The position numbers and the translations under genes are program-made. From Rickettsiales bacterium (lineage in GTDB: Bacteria; Pseudomonadota; Alphaproteobacteria; Rickettsiales; Anaplasmataceae), in NCBI GenBank assembly GCA_031266615.1, contig JAISAR010000060.1, positions 1-13,309 on the forward strand: a stretch of DNA of 13,309 nt. Direction: 5' to 3'. The notes beneath the pieces are model-generated. The model saw nothing but the letters and a program-made list of their open reading frames with translations. It had not been told where the DNA came from and made no database searches. Below are positions 6,936 through 13,309 of this stretch, in pieces. Each line of letters starts with the position of its first letter. Position 1 is the stretch's first letter.

Positions 6936-7562
6936 ATGACTCTTATACCAATTGTAATTGAGCAAACTAGCCGTGGTGAACGTGCCTATGACATATATTC
7001 GAGGTTAGTGAAAGAAAGAATAATTTTTGTAACTGGTCCTATTGAGGACAACATGGCTAGTGTAATAGTAGCACAGCTTTTATTTTTAGAATCGGAAAAT
7101 CCTGATAAAGACATTTACATGTATATTAACTCACCAGGTGGCGTTGTAACTGCTGGTTTGTCGATCTACGATACAATGCAGTATATAAAGCCAGATGTTT
7201 CAACTTTGTGTATAGGTCAAGCTGCATCTATGGGCTCCCTGTTGCTTGCAGCCGGTACAGAAGGTAAGCGTTACTCTCTGCCTCATTCAAGAATTATGAT
7301 ACATCAGCCATCTGGTGGTTATCAAGGTCAGGCAACTGATATAGAAATACATGCTAATGAAATTTTGCGAATTAAGAAAAAATTAAATCAGATTTATGAA
7401 AAACATACAGGAAGTTCACTGAAACAAATTGAAAGAATGATGGAAAGAGATAAATTTATGGATCCTGAAGAAGCGAGGAAAATTGGCTTGGTTGACAGAG
7501 TAATAGCTGAGCGTAAAGACATTAAGATTGAAAGTATTAGAGTTGGACAAAAGGTGAATTGA
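6936..7562 (+). CDS. clpP: ATP-dependent Clp protease proteolytic subunit
   Basis: Serine peptidase that forms two stacked heptameric rings and degrades substrates unfolded by ClpX (or ClpA). The catalytic triad is complete: S98 in GQAASMGS, H123 in MIHQPSGG, and D172 in MERDKFM. The oxyanion-region glycines are in INSPGG (65-70). The length of 208 residues matches the family. There is little N-terminal sequence ahead of the conserved LIPIVIEQTSRGERAYDIYSRL (first part LIPIVIEQTSRGER), so any propeptide is very short. TAGGA sits about 6 nt before the ATG. The stop TGA overlaps the clpX ATG by one base (TGATG), which favours translational coupling and balanced production of the two partners. 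Confidence 0.97.
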   Translation: MTLIPIVIEQTSRGERAYDIYSRLVKERIIFVTGPIEDNMASVIVAQLLFLESENPDKDIYMYINSPGGVVTAGLSIYDTMQYIKPDVSTLCIGQAASMGSLLLAAGTEGKRYSLPHSRIMIHQPSGGYQGQATDIEIHANEILRIKKKLNQIYEKHTGSSLKQIERMMERDKFMDPEEARKIGLVDRVIAERKDIKIESIRVGQKVN

Positions 7563-8836
7563 TGGATAACAATGATGATTTACACTACTGTTCTTTTTGC
7601 AACAAAGCACAAAACGAAGTAGATAAGTTAATTACTAATTCTTCAGACGGTTTGAAAGTGTTTATTTGCAATGAATGCATAGAGTTATCTCATAGAGCAA
7701 TAAGCCAAAAGAAAAGTGGAGCATTTAATTCAGATTATATGTCTGATGTGAAGTTGCTACTAAAAAAGCCTGAAGATATAAAGAATTTTCTTAGTAAGCA
7801 TGTTGTGGGTCAAGAGCACGCACAACATGTTTTGTCTGTAGCGATGTATAACCATTGTCAGTCTATGGCACAATTTCACTCTATAAGCGATGTTGAAATC
7901 GAAAAATCGAATGTAATGCTCATTGGTCCTACTGGTTCTGGTAAAACCTTGCTAGCCAAAACACTCGCTAAAGTTTCAGATGTGCCGTTCGCGATGGCTG
8001 ATGCAACAACTTTGACTGAAGCAGGTTATGTAGGTGATGATGTGGAAAGCGTGTTATCGCGTCTATTGCAAGCAGCAAATTATGATGTTGCAAAGGCACA
8101 ACGTGGTATAGTGTTTATAGATGAAATAGATAAAATCACAAGAAAATCTGAAGGTACTTCGATAACGCGTGACGTTTCAGGTGAAGGAGTCCAACAAGCT
8201 CTGCTTAAAATTATGGAAGGCACAGTTGCTTACGTTCCACCACAGGGAGGACGGAAACACCCGCAACAGGAATTTGTACAAGTGGATACTAATAATATAC
8301 TGTTTATTTGTGGGGGAGCTTTTGAAGGTTTAGATAAGATCATTGAAGCAAGGAAGAAAGGAACATCAGTTGGCTTTGGAGCAGATATCAGTCAATCTAA
8401 AGAGCAAAGGAAAAAAAATGCTTTACGTGATGTTCAACCCGAAGATTTGATTAAATTCGGTTTGATACCGGAGTTCGTAGGGCGTGTTCCAATAACTGCT
8501 GTTTTAGATGAGTTAGATCACGAAGATTTAGTACATGTACTGGTAGAGCCAAGGAATGCACTAATAAAACAATACAAAGCATTACTTGCGTTTAGCAAAG
8601 TAAATCTTGAATTTTCAGATAACGCAGTATCAGCTATTGCTGAAAAAGCTATAAGTTATAAAACAGGTGCAAGAATGTTACGTGCTATTTTAGAGTCACT
8701 TTTGCTTGATGTTATGTATACAGTTGGAAACGGGGGTTTTGAAGGTAGTACAATAGTAGTTACTAAGGAAATGGTGGAATCAGGAAAAATAGTGATCAAT
8801 CGTGGCAACAAGGGTGACATTGTAGCAGGAGGTTAA
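7562..8836 (+). CDS. clpX: ATP-dependent Clp protease ATP-binding subunit ClpX
   Basis: AAA+ unfoldase hexamer that recognises tagged proteins and feeds them to ClpP. The N-terminal zinc-binding domain has C10, C13, C36 and C39. Walker A is GPTGSGKT (122-129), and Walker B ends in D187-E188 (VFIDEIDK). The pore loop GYVGDDVE, the RKH loop (GGRKHPQQ) and the sensor-2 segment KTGARMLRAI are all present. The ClpP-docking loop reads V270-G271-F272, where E. coli has IGF. Length is 424 residues, as in E. coli. The ATG at 7562 is chosen because AAGGTG lies 5 nt upstream; a TTG at 7559 would be only 2 nt from it. The gene ends in AGGAGGTTAA, whose AGGAGG may serve the next reading frame. Confidence 0.97.
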   Translation: MDNNDDLHYCSFCNKAQNEVDKLITNSSDGLKVFICNECIELSHRAISQKKSGAFNSDYMSDVKLLLKKPEDIKNFLSKHVVGQEHAQHVLSVAMYNHCQSMAQFHSISDVEIEKSNVMLIGPTGSGKTLLAKTLAKVSDVPFAMADATTLTEAGYVGDDVESVLSRLLQAANYDVAKAQRGIVFIDEIDKITRKSEGTSITRDVSGEGVQQALLKIMEGTVAYVPPQGGRKHPQQEFVQVDTNNILFICGGAFEGLDKIIEARKKGTSVGFGADISQSKEQRKKNALRDVQPEDLIKFGLIPEFVGRVPITAVLDELDHEDLVHVLVEPRNALIKQYKALLAFSKVNLEFSDNAVSAIAEKAISYKTGARMLRAILESLLLDVMYTVGNGGFEGSTIVVTKEMVESGKIVINRGNKGDIVAGG

Positions 8837-8868
8837 TGGTTAATTTGAACATGTATTATGAACATTGA
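8836..8868 (+). other. Possible 10-codon leader ORF between clpX and lon
   Basis: An ATG at 8836 overlaps the clpX stop (TAATG) and sits 3 nt after AGGAGG, the best Shine-Dalgarno match near here. It encodes MVNLNMYYEH and stops at 8868, past the lon ATG at 8858 in another frame. Translation is not proven; the AGGAGG may simply be the end of clpX (codons GCA GGA GGT). Confidence 0.3.
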
Positions 8869-11314
8869 GTATGCTATGGATAATTTTGCTACATTGCCGG
8901 TATTGCCTTTAAGAGATGTAGTAATTTTTCCAAATGTAGTGGTACCTTTATTTATAGGCAGAGAAAAATCTATTAATGCATTAGAGTATGCAATTAATAA
9001 TAGTAGTCACCAAAATAAGATTTTTCTTGTGGCACAGCAAGATGGCTCTCTTGACAACCCAGAGCCACAAGATCTTTATGAAGTAGGTGTGCTAGCAAAT
9101 ATTGTACAGCCATTGATAAAATTGCCTGATAATGCGGTAAAAGTTGTAATCCAAGGAGTCAGCAGAGGAAGAGCTGTTGAGTATATCGACTCTCATACTT
9201 TATTACAGGCTAGAGTAGAATTGGATAATTATCATGAATACGAGGAAGATGAGGATAATGTCGATCTGGAAGCTTTAAGACGATCTGTTATAGGTGCATT
9301 TGATAGCTGGTGTAAACTGAATAAGAAAAACCAGCCTGATATTATTGTTAATCCCGTTGAGCAGATCAAAGAAATTGATCTGCTTGTAGACACGATAGTT
9401 TCATATTTGAATATAAAAGCATCGGATAAACAAAGCATACTTGAGACTTATGGTCCGGGGGAACGTTTAAGAAAAACTTTTACTTTTATTGAGAGAGAAA
9501 TCAGCATTTTGAATGCACAAAACCGTTTATATAAAACGATTAAATCACAAGTTGAAAGCACTCAGAAAGCTTACTATCTCAATGAGCAATTGAAAGCTAT
9601 ACAGAAAGAATTAGGCGAATTTGAGAATGGAGAAGAAGGAAATATAATAAATGAATTTGAAAAAAAGATAGAAGAAACAAAGCTTTCTCAGGAAGCAAGG
9701 GAGAAAGCTATAACTGAGTTGAAAAGATATAAGAAAATGAATCCCATTTCTCCTGAAGCTACAGTTATATCTAATTATCTGTATTGGTTGCTTGATCTGC
9801 CATGGGGAAAATACAAAGATGCAAAAATTAATTTAAATGCAGCTAAAAAAATCTTAGATGAAAATCATTATGGTATAGAGAAGGTAAAAGATAGAATAAT
9901 AGAGTTTTTGGCAGTGTTAAAGAGAGTAAAAGAGATTAAAGGTCCTATACTTTGCTTGTTGGGACCACCTGGTGTTGGTAAAACTTCTTTAGCTAGGTCT
10001 ATGGCAAGGGCGGTAGGGAGAGATTTCGTCCGCATAGCTCTCGGCGGTGTACGTGATGAATCTGAGATACGCGGCCATAGAAAAACTTATATCGGTTCAA
10101 TGCCGGGCAAAGTCATTCAACACATGAAAAAAGCTAATTCGTGCAACCCACTTTTCTTACTTGATGAAATAGATAAGATGGGTTCTGATTCGCGTGGTGA
10201 CCCTGCATCTGCATTGCTTGAGGTTTTGGACACTGAACACAATAAGCACTTTACGGACCATTACTTAGAAGTTGAGTTTGATCTTTCAAGTGTAATGTTT
10301 GTGGCTACAGCAAACAGCTTGAATTTACCACACCCTTTGCATGATAGGATGGAAATTATACAATTATCTGGTTATACAGAAGATGAAAAAATTAACATTG
10401 CTAAGTATCATATAATTCCCAAATTAAAGCAAGAGCATGGTTTGCGTCAGAAAGAATGGAGTATAACTAACGATGCACTGTATGAGTTGATACGCTTATA
10501 TACACGTGAAAGTGGTGTTCGCAGTATGGAAAGGGAGCTTGCAAAGCTCATGAGAAAGGCAGTGAAAGAAATATTAGAAGGTAAAAATAAGAAAATATGT
10601 GTGGGAGTTAACAATTTACAAGGTTATTTAGGGGTGCGTAAATATACCTTTGGTATTGCAGAAAATGAGAGTTTAGTAGGGGTAGTAACTGGACTAGCCT
10701 ACACTGAAACAGGTGGTGATATTTTAATGATAGAGTCAGTTTTGATTCCAGGTAAGGGGGAAATAAAATATACGGGGAAACTTGGAGAGGTTATGCAAGA
10801 ATCCATAAAGGCTGCGTATAGTTATATTCGATCAAATTGTCTATTCTTTGGCATAAAGCCTGAAAAATTTCGAAGCAATGATATACATTTGCATCTACCT
10901 GAGGGTGCTGTACCAAAAGATGGACCTTCTGCTGGTAGTGCAATATGCACGTCCATTGTTTCTCTTATGACAAACATACCAGTTAACAAAACTGTTGCTA
11001 TGACAGGTGAAGTGACACTGCGTGGTAGAGTTTTAGCTATTGGAGGCTTGAGAGAAAAGTTACTCGCAGCACTCAGAGTATCAATCAAGACTGTGATTAT
11101 ACCTAGCGAAAATGAGAAGGATATGCAAGAAATCCCAGCAAATATTAAGGAAAAGATCAACGTAGTTTTTGTTAAGAACATTGATGAAGTTATAAAAATT
11201 GCTTTGATACAGCCTACTATTCCAATTGAAAGCGATAATGGAAGCAATGCACCATCTTCCTCTGTAAAAAATGAAGACGATAATTTTTCTGGCTTAGAAA
11301 CACTAAAGCATTAG
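8858..11314 (+). CDS. lon: ATP-dependent protease Lon (LonA type)
   Basis: Cytoplasmic hexameric protease with AAA+ motor and Ser-Lys peptidase in one chain, degrading misfolded and short-lived regulatory proteins. The N-terminal substrate-binding (LAN) domain starts at TLPVLPLRDVVIFPN and is followed by a coiled helical region (about 185-300). Walker A is GPPGVGKT (369-376), and Walker B is FLLDEIDK. The proteolytic dyad is S691 in PKDGPSAGS and K734 in GGLREKLLAA; the 43-residue spacing equals that of E. coli S679/K722. The length of 818 is normal (E. coli 784), the excess being at the ends, with an acidic, serine/asparagine-rich C-terminal tail. The start is uncertain: ATG 8858 has no ribosome binding site at normal distance, while in-frame ATG 8876 has only GAG upstream. 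It lies 21 bp after clpX, probably in the same operon. Confidence 0.96.
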   Translation: MNIEYAMDNFATLPVLPLRDVVIFPNVVVPLFIGREKSINALEYAINNSSHQNKIFLVAQQDGSLDNPEPQDLYEVGVLANIVQPLIKLPDNAVKVVIQGVSRGRAVEYIDSHTLLQARVELDNYHEYEEDEDNVDLEALRRSVIGAFDSWCKLNKKNQPDIIVNPVEQIKEIDLLVDTIVSYLNIKASDKQSILETYGPGERLRKTFTFIEREISILNAQNRLYKTIKSQVESTQKAYYLNEQLKAIQKELGEFENGEEGNIINEFEKKIEETKLSQEAREKAITELKRYKKMNPISPEATVISNYLYWLLDLPWGKYKDAKINLNAAKKILDENHYGIEKVKDRIIEFLAVLKRVKEIKGPILCLLGPPGVGKTSLARSMARAVGRDFVRIALGGVRDESEIRGHRKTYIGSMPGKVIQHMKKANSCNPLFLLDEIDKMGSDSRGDPASALLEVLDTEHNKHFTDHYLEVEFDLSSVMFVATANSLNLPHPLHDRMEIIQLSGYTEDEKINIAKYHIIPKLKQEHGLRQKEWSITNDALYELIRLYTRESGVRSMERELAKLMRKAVKEILEGKNKKICVGVNNLQGYLGVRKYTFGIAENESLVGVVTGLAYTETGGDILMIESVLIPGKGEIKYTGKLGEVMQESIKAAYSYIRSNCLFFGIKPEKFRSNDIHLHLPEGAVPKDGPSAGSAICTSIVSLMTNIPVNKTVAMTGEVTLRGRVLAIGGLREKLLAALRVSIKTVIIPSENEKDMQEIPANIKEKINVVFVKNIDEVIKIALIQPTIPIESDNGSNAPSSSVKNEDDNFSGLETLKH

Positions 11315-11329
11315 CATACTGAGCGTCAT

Positions 11330-11500
11330 TTAGGTAAAAACTACTTGACAACCTTCGCCATTACCCTTATCATAATGATAAGGGTATTTCTGACTCAAAA
11401 CTTGTTTTTGATCTGCAGGCTCAATAACAAAATTCAGTAAAAAACTCAGGTATTTTTTGGCGGATTGTATCAAATTATAGCGGCTGCATGTCTTTTTCAT
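11330..11500 (-). CDS. Doubtful small ORF, hypothetical protein
   Basis: A frame of 56 codons from ATG 11500 (MKKTCSRYNLIQSAKKYLS...) to TAA at 11330. A TTG at 11545 could extend it to 71, but that part lies within the dispersed-repeat sequence. I do not recognise it. It is basic, with a short apolar segment (YLSFLLNFVI) and a Tyr/Gly-rich end. There is no clear ribosome binding site, and its 3' portion contains the perfect hairpin at 11362-11386, which fits a terminator region better than a gene. It may be a gene fragment or chance. It converges on lon with a 15-bp gap. Confidence 0.25.
   Translation of the reverse strand: MKKTCSRYNLIQSAKKYLSFLLNFVIEPADQKQVLSQKYPYHYDKGNGEGCQVVFT
11362..11386. 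terminator. Strong hairpin downstream of lon
   Basis: A perfect 12-bp inverted repeat, TACCCTTATCAT / ATGATAAGGGTA, around a single A; as RNA, a stem of about 11 bp with a 3-nt loop. It lies 48 bp after the lon stop. Only a short T-rich stretch (TATTTCT) follows on the + strand, so it is an imperfect intrinsic terminator, or an mRNA-stabilising hairpin at the end of the cluster. Confidence 0.45.
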
Positions 11501-11524
11501 TTTTTCTACATTCAGCCAAGTCGC

Positions 11525-11665
11525 GCTTAAACTAAGCGTCAGCAAATTATTATAGCGCCAATTTAAAGTATTATAGAGTCAAAACTCGCCACTCGGGGAT
11601 TTCTTTGCCTTTTTCTCGCTTGGTAAATTTTTTAATATTTATAGCTAGTTGCAATTTATGAACAA
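11525..11665 (+). repeat. Diverged third copy of the dispersed repeat
   Basis: Same orientation as the left-edge copy. It shares GCGCTTA, TACGCCAATTT/AGCGCCAATTT, and the block GGGATTTCTTT-GCCTTTTTCTC-CTT-GTAAATTT-TTAATATTTATAGCTA with 67-325, with numerous differences and a missing central part. The match begins before the 139 border seen between the two outer copies, so the full element may be longer than 180 bp. The stretch 11315-11910 otherwise holds the lon-distal hairpin, a doubtful ORF and a palindrome. Confidence 0.6.
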
Positions 11666-11689
11666 ACATTTTTTTTTACAACAAGTGGT

Positions 11690-11815
11690 GTCATTCCAGC
11701 GTCCCTTCTCCCGTCATTCCAGCGCGTGACGCTGGAATCTATATCTTTTCCGGATCCTAGTGGGGCTACTTGGATGACACCGTCATAAAGTGAACCATCG
11801 TCACGTGCTGGAATA
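11690..11815. repeat. Palindromic element upstream of the repeat-protein gene
   Basis: Contains the hairpin ATTCCAGCG (11716-11724), loop CGTGA, CGCTGGAAT (11730-11738), then the 13-mer TACTTGGATGACA (11767-11779) and the degenerate CGTCACGTGCTGGAAT near 11800. The hairpin is identical to the one at 12767-12789 on the far side of the gene. Confidence 0.75.
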
Positions 11816-11860
11816 ACAAACCCCAAGGAAACTTATGTAAAATCTAGCATTTACGGAATT

Positions 11861-11896
11861 TATACTTTTTTCATGCATCTTATGGTTTTTTATAAT
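11861..11896 (+). promoter_or_regulatory. Candidate promoter of the repeat-protein gene
   Basis: Two -10 candidates: TATACT (11861-11866), with no good -35, and TATAAT (11891-11896), with TTTTCA 17 bp upstream at 11868-11873. The second would start transcription at about 11903, inside the GGAGAG ribosome binding site, so the first fits the chosen start codon better. Tentative. Confidence 0.3.
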
Positions 11897-11910
11897 CAAT
11901 GGAGAGTGAT

Positions 11911-12750
11911 ATGGGTGGTATTACACTAAAAAATGCGATAGATGATGATGACAATTTTATAAGTGCTCTAAAGGCACTTAGTAAATTTGCAACTAAAGAC
12001 GATCTAGGTGATAAAGCTGATAAGTCTGCTCTGGATGGTAAAGCTGATAAATCCGAATTAGCCAATAAAGCTGATAAGTCTGCTCTAGATGGTAAAGCTG
12101 ATAAATCCGAATTAGCCAATAAAGCTGATGCAACTGCCCTAACCAACAAGGCTGATAAATCTGAGTTGTTAACGTATGATAAAAGCGGTACTCCAACACC
12201 TATAACAACTGTAGATGATTTACTAACTAAATTAACTACAGGTACTGACAAGGAGAAAAAAGTTTATACTGAAAAAGCCGTGGATGATGCATTTGTTACA
12301 ACTGGAGAACTTGCAACAAAAGTTGCAGATAAAGATGTTGTGAAAGCTATATTTGGTGCAAAAGAACAACCTACAGATACGCAATCAATTCTTGCAACAA
12401 AAGTTGCAGATAAAGATATTGCAGCAACAATACTTGGTGCAAAAGATGGCCAAAAATCAGTTCTTGTGGAAAAGTTAGAAACATTCTTTGGTGAGGGTCA
12501 TAAAGTATATAGTAATAACACAAAGACAGCAAAGGAGTTATTAGTTCCATCAGCTGGTGATTTACTAAAGGATCAAGATTTCAAAAGCGGTATCGACAAG
12601 AGTATCAAAGATATGGCTGTTGCGAGCAATCCAGAATTTCAAGGTGCTGTGAGAGAAGTAATGTTACAACCGTTTTGTAAGATTCCAGGAGGTGAAAATG
12701 AGCCAATGTGTTGTTATGATCCGCACCCTACGTGTCTTCTTGGCGCTTAG
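11911..12750 (+). CDS. Repeat protein with 9-residue KADKS repeats and a Cys-rich C-terminus, function unknown
   Basis: I do not recognise a family. GGAGAG lies 4 nt before the ATG at 11911 (279 residues, MGGITLKNAIDDDD...). An ATG 12 nt earlier at 11899 lacks a ribosome binding site. Residues 35-88 hold six 9-residue units of the pattern K-A-D-K/A-S/T-A/E-L-x-x. The first four are two near-identical 54-bp tandem copies (12013-12066 and 12067-12120, one base apart). The segment ATKVADKD occurs twice, 27 residues apart, i.e. three repeat lengths. Such Lys-Ala-Asp repeats resemble stalk or coiled segments of phage tail fibres and trimeric adhesins, but this is only a resemblance. There is no signal peptide or membrane segment. 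The C-terminus has four cysteines (C256, C267, C268, C275). The gene is a single cistron between palindromic elements, away from the housekeeping cluster. Confidence 0.8.
   Translation: MGGITLKNAIDDDDNFISALKALSKFATKDDLGDKADKSALDGKADKSELANKADKSALDGKADKSELANKADATALTNKADKSELLTYDKSGTPTPITTVDDLLTKLTTGTDKEKKVYTEKAVDDAFVTTGELATKVADKDVVKAIFGAKEQPTDTQSILATKVADKDIAATILGAKDGQKSVLVEKLETFFGEGHKVYSNNTKTAKELLVPSAGDLLKDQDFKSGIDKSIKDMAVASNPEFQGAVREVMLQPFCKIPGGENEPMCCYDPHPTCLLGA
12013..12174 (+). repeat. Tandem 27/54-bp repeats inside the repeat-protein gene
   Basis: Six in-frame 27-bp units starting AAAGCTGAT (AAGGCTGAT in the last). Units 1+2 and 3+4 form two 54-bp copies that differ at a single base (CTGGAT versus CTAGAT). 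Units 5 (12121-12147) and 6 (12148-12174) are diverged. The near-identity of the 54-mers points to a recent duplication and likely length variation between strains. Confidence 0.9.
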
Positions 12751-12759
12751 GTGCACTTT

Positions 12760-13097
12760 TCTTGTCATTCCAGCGCGTGACGCTGGAATCCAGGCCTTTT
12801 TAGATTGGATCCTATGGTCAAACCATAGGATCACTGAAGTAGACCCTCGTTAATTAGATCCCAGCGTCACGCGCTGGGATGACAGAAGAAGGGACGCTGG
12901 ATGACAGGTCTATGGGTGTCATCTAAGTAGCCTTTTCTTGTCATTCCAGTGCCCAGACACTGGAATCCAGTCTTTCCATAATAATTAAAATGTTGTGCTC
13001 TAAATTAAGATTAGCTACTTTCTATGCTCACCAAATCAGTTTGCTTGTGAGCAAGCAAACTTTCCTAGATTCCAGCGTCACGCGCTGGGATGACACC
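12760..13097. repeat. Cluster of palindromic elements downstream of the repeat-protein gene
   Basis: Five hairpins in about 330 bp, four with 9-bp arms and one with 10: ATTCCAGCG/CGCTGGAAT (12767-12789), GATCCTATGG/CCATAGGATC (12808-12832), ATCCCAGCG/CGCTGGGAT (12858-12880), ATTCCAGTG/CACTGGAAT (12943-12966), and ATTCCAGCG/CGCTGGGAT (13069-13091, one G-T pair). Loops are 5-6 nt, often CGTGA or its complement TCACG. Partial words (GTGTCATCTAAGTAGCC, GACGCTGGATGACAGG) lie between them. No gene is supported in 12751-13309. The first hairpins may also terminate the upstream gene. Confidence 0.8.
13039..13060. terminator. Isolated 9-bp hairpin
   Basis: GTTTGCTTG (13039-13047), loop TGAG, CAAGCAAAC (13052-13060), followed by TTTCCT. 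It differs in sequence from the palindromic elements around it. It has terminator-like shape, but no gene ends close by. Confidence 0.3.
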
Positions 13098-13127
13098 CTT
13101 CACAGGCTTTTGAATTGCTTTAGCTAT

Positions 13128-13309
13128 AAACATTAAAAAATTTACTAAACAGAAAAAAAAGCAAAAGAAGCCCTGGTCAATATCTGCTCAAAAACATTGG
13201 CGTTTTTTATGCCTTAAACGCTGCAATTTAGCTGCTTTTAAACTACAACTAACCTTGACTTAAACGTTAAGAAATTTACTAAGCAGAAAAAAAGACAAAA
13301 GAAATCCCG
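13128..13309 (-). repeat. Dispersed repeat, right copy (inverted)
   Basis: The reverse complement of this stretch follows the left copy (139-320) from CGGGATTTCTTTTG to the AGTAAATTT-TTAAT-TTTA block, again with the internal duplication of the TTTTGC...AGTAAATTT block. The window ends inside the element, so its far border is not visible. The two copies face each other across about 12.8 kb. Confidence 0.8.

Noticed and set aside
10822..11247. 141-codon open frame on the - strand
   Set aside because: It lies fully within the protease domain of lon, where the sense frame holds the catalytic Ser and Lys.
11330..11545. 71-codon version of the small - strand ORF as a real gene or transposase remnant
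   Set aside because: It needs a TTG start inside repeat DNA and shows no transposase motif. Only a shorter, low-confidence form is listed.
11880..12251. 123-codon - strand frame with SDLSALPSR repeats
   Set aside because: The repeats are the reverse reading of the KADKS tandem units. The + frame has the ribosome binding site and continues well past the repeats.
12760..13097. Possible CRISPR array (repeated hairpins with spacers)
   Set aside because: Spacing is irregular, units are palindromes in both orientations with differing sequences, there are no cas genes, and the same elements occur elsewhere, including inside murG.

Overview
The window looks like an AT-rich alphaproteobacterial endosymbiont chromosome, most probably Wolbachia (Rickettsiales, Anaplasmataceae). 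I infer this from the gene set, the low G+C, the tRNA without an encoded CCA, and above all from many short palindromes of the type described as Wolbachia palindromic elements. One pair of these sits in frame inside a housekeeping gene. This is recognition by eye, not a database match.

Layout. Positions 1-486 hold no gene: they carry a dispersed repeat, a palindrome and a likely lpdA promoter. Then follow lpdA (E3 of the 2-oxoacid dehydrogenases, +), a small unrecognised glutamine- and lysine-rich protein (-), murG (+, enlarged by a palindromic insertion), and the leftward pair of a two-BON-domain lipoprotein (dolP/yraP-like) and gshB. A tRNA-Leu(UAG) with a good promoter follows. It precedes a proteostasis cluster, tig-clpP-clpX-lon, all on + with short gaps or overlaps: trigger factor receives nascent chains, ClpXP and Lon degrade faulty or regulated proteins. 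After lon, 11315-11910 holds a doubtful small ORF, a strong hairpin, a partial copy of the dispersed repeat and a palindrome.

The accessory part is the gene at 11911-12750. It encodes a soluble protein with 9-residue repeats (KADKSALDG/KADKSELAN), made of near-identical 54-bp tandem units, and a cysteine-rich C-terminus. Matching 23-nt palindromes flank it. The last 560 bp are packed with palindromes and end in an inverted copy of the repeat seen near the left edge, so almost the whole window lies between inverted repeats.

I see no CRISPR array, intact transposase, toxin-antitoxin pair or defence system. The points most worth following are the murG insertion with its paired CxxC motifs, the repeat protein with its palindromic borders, and the large inverted repeat.
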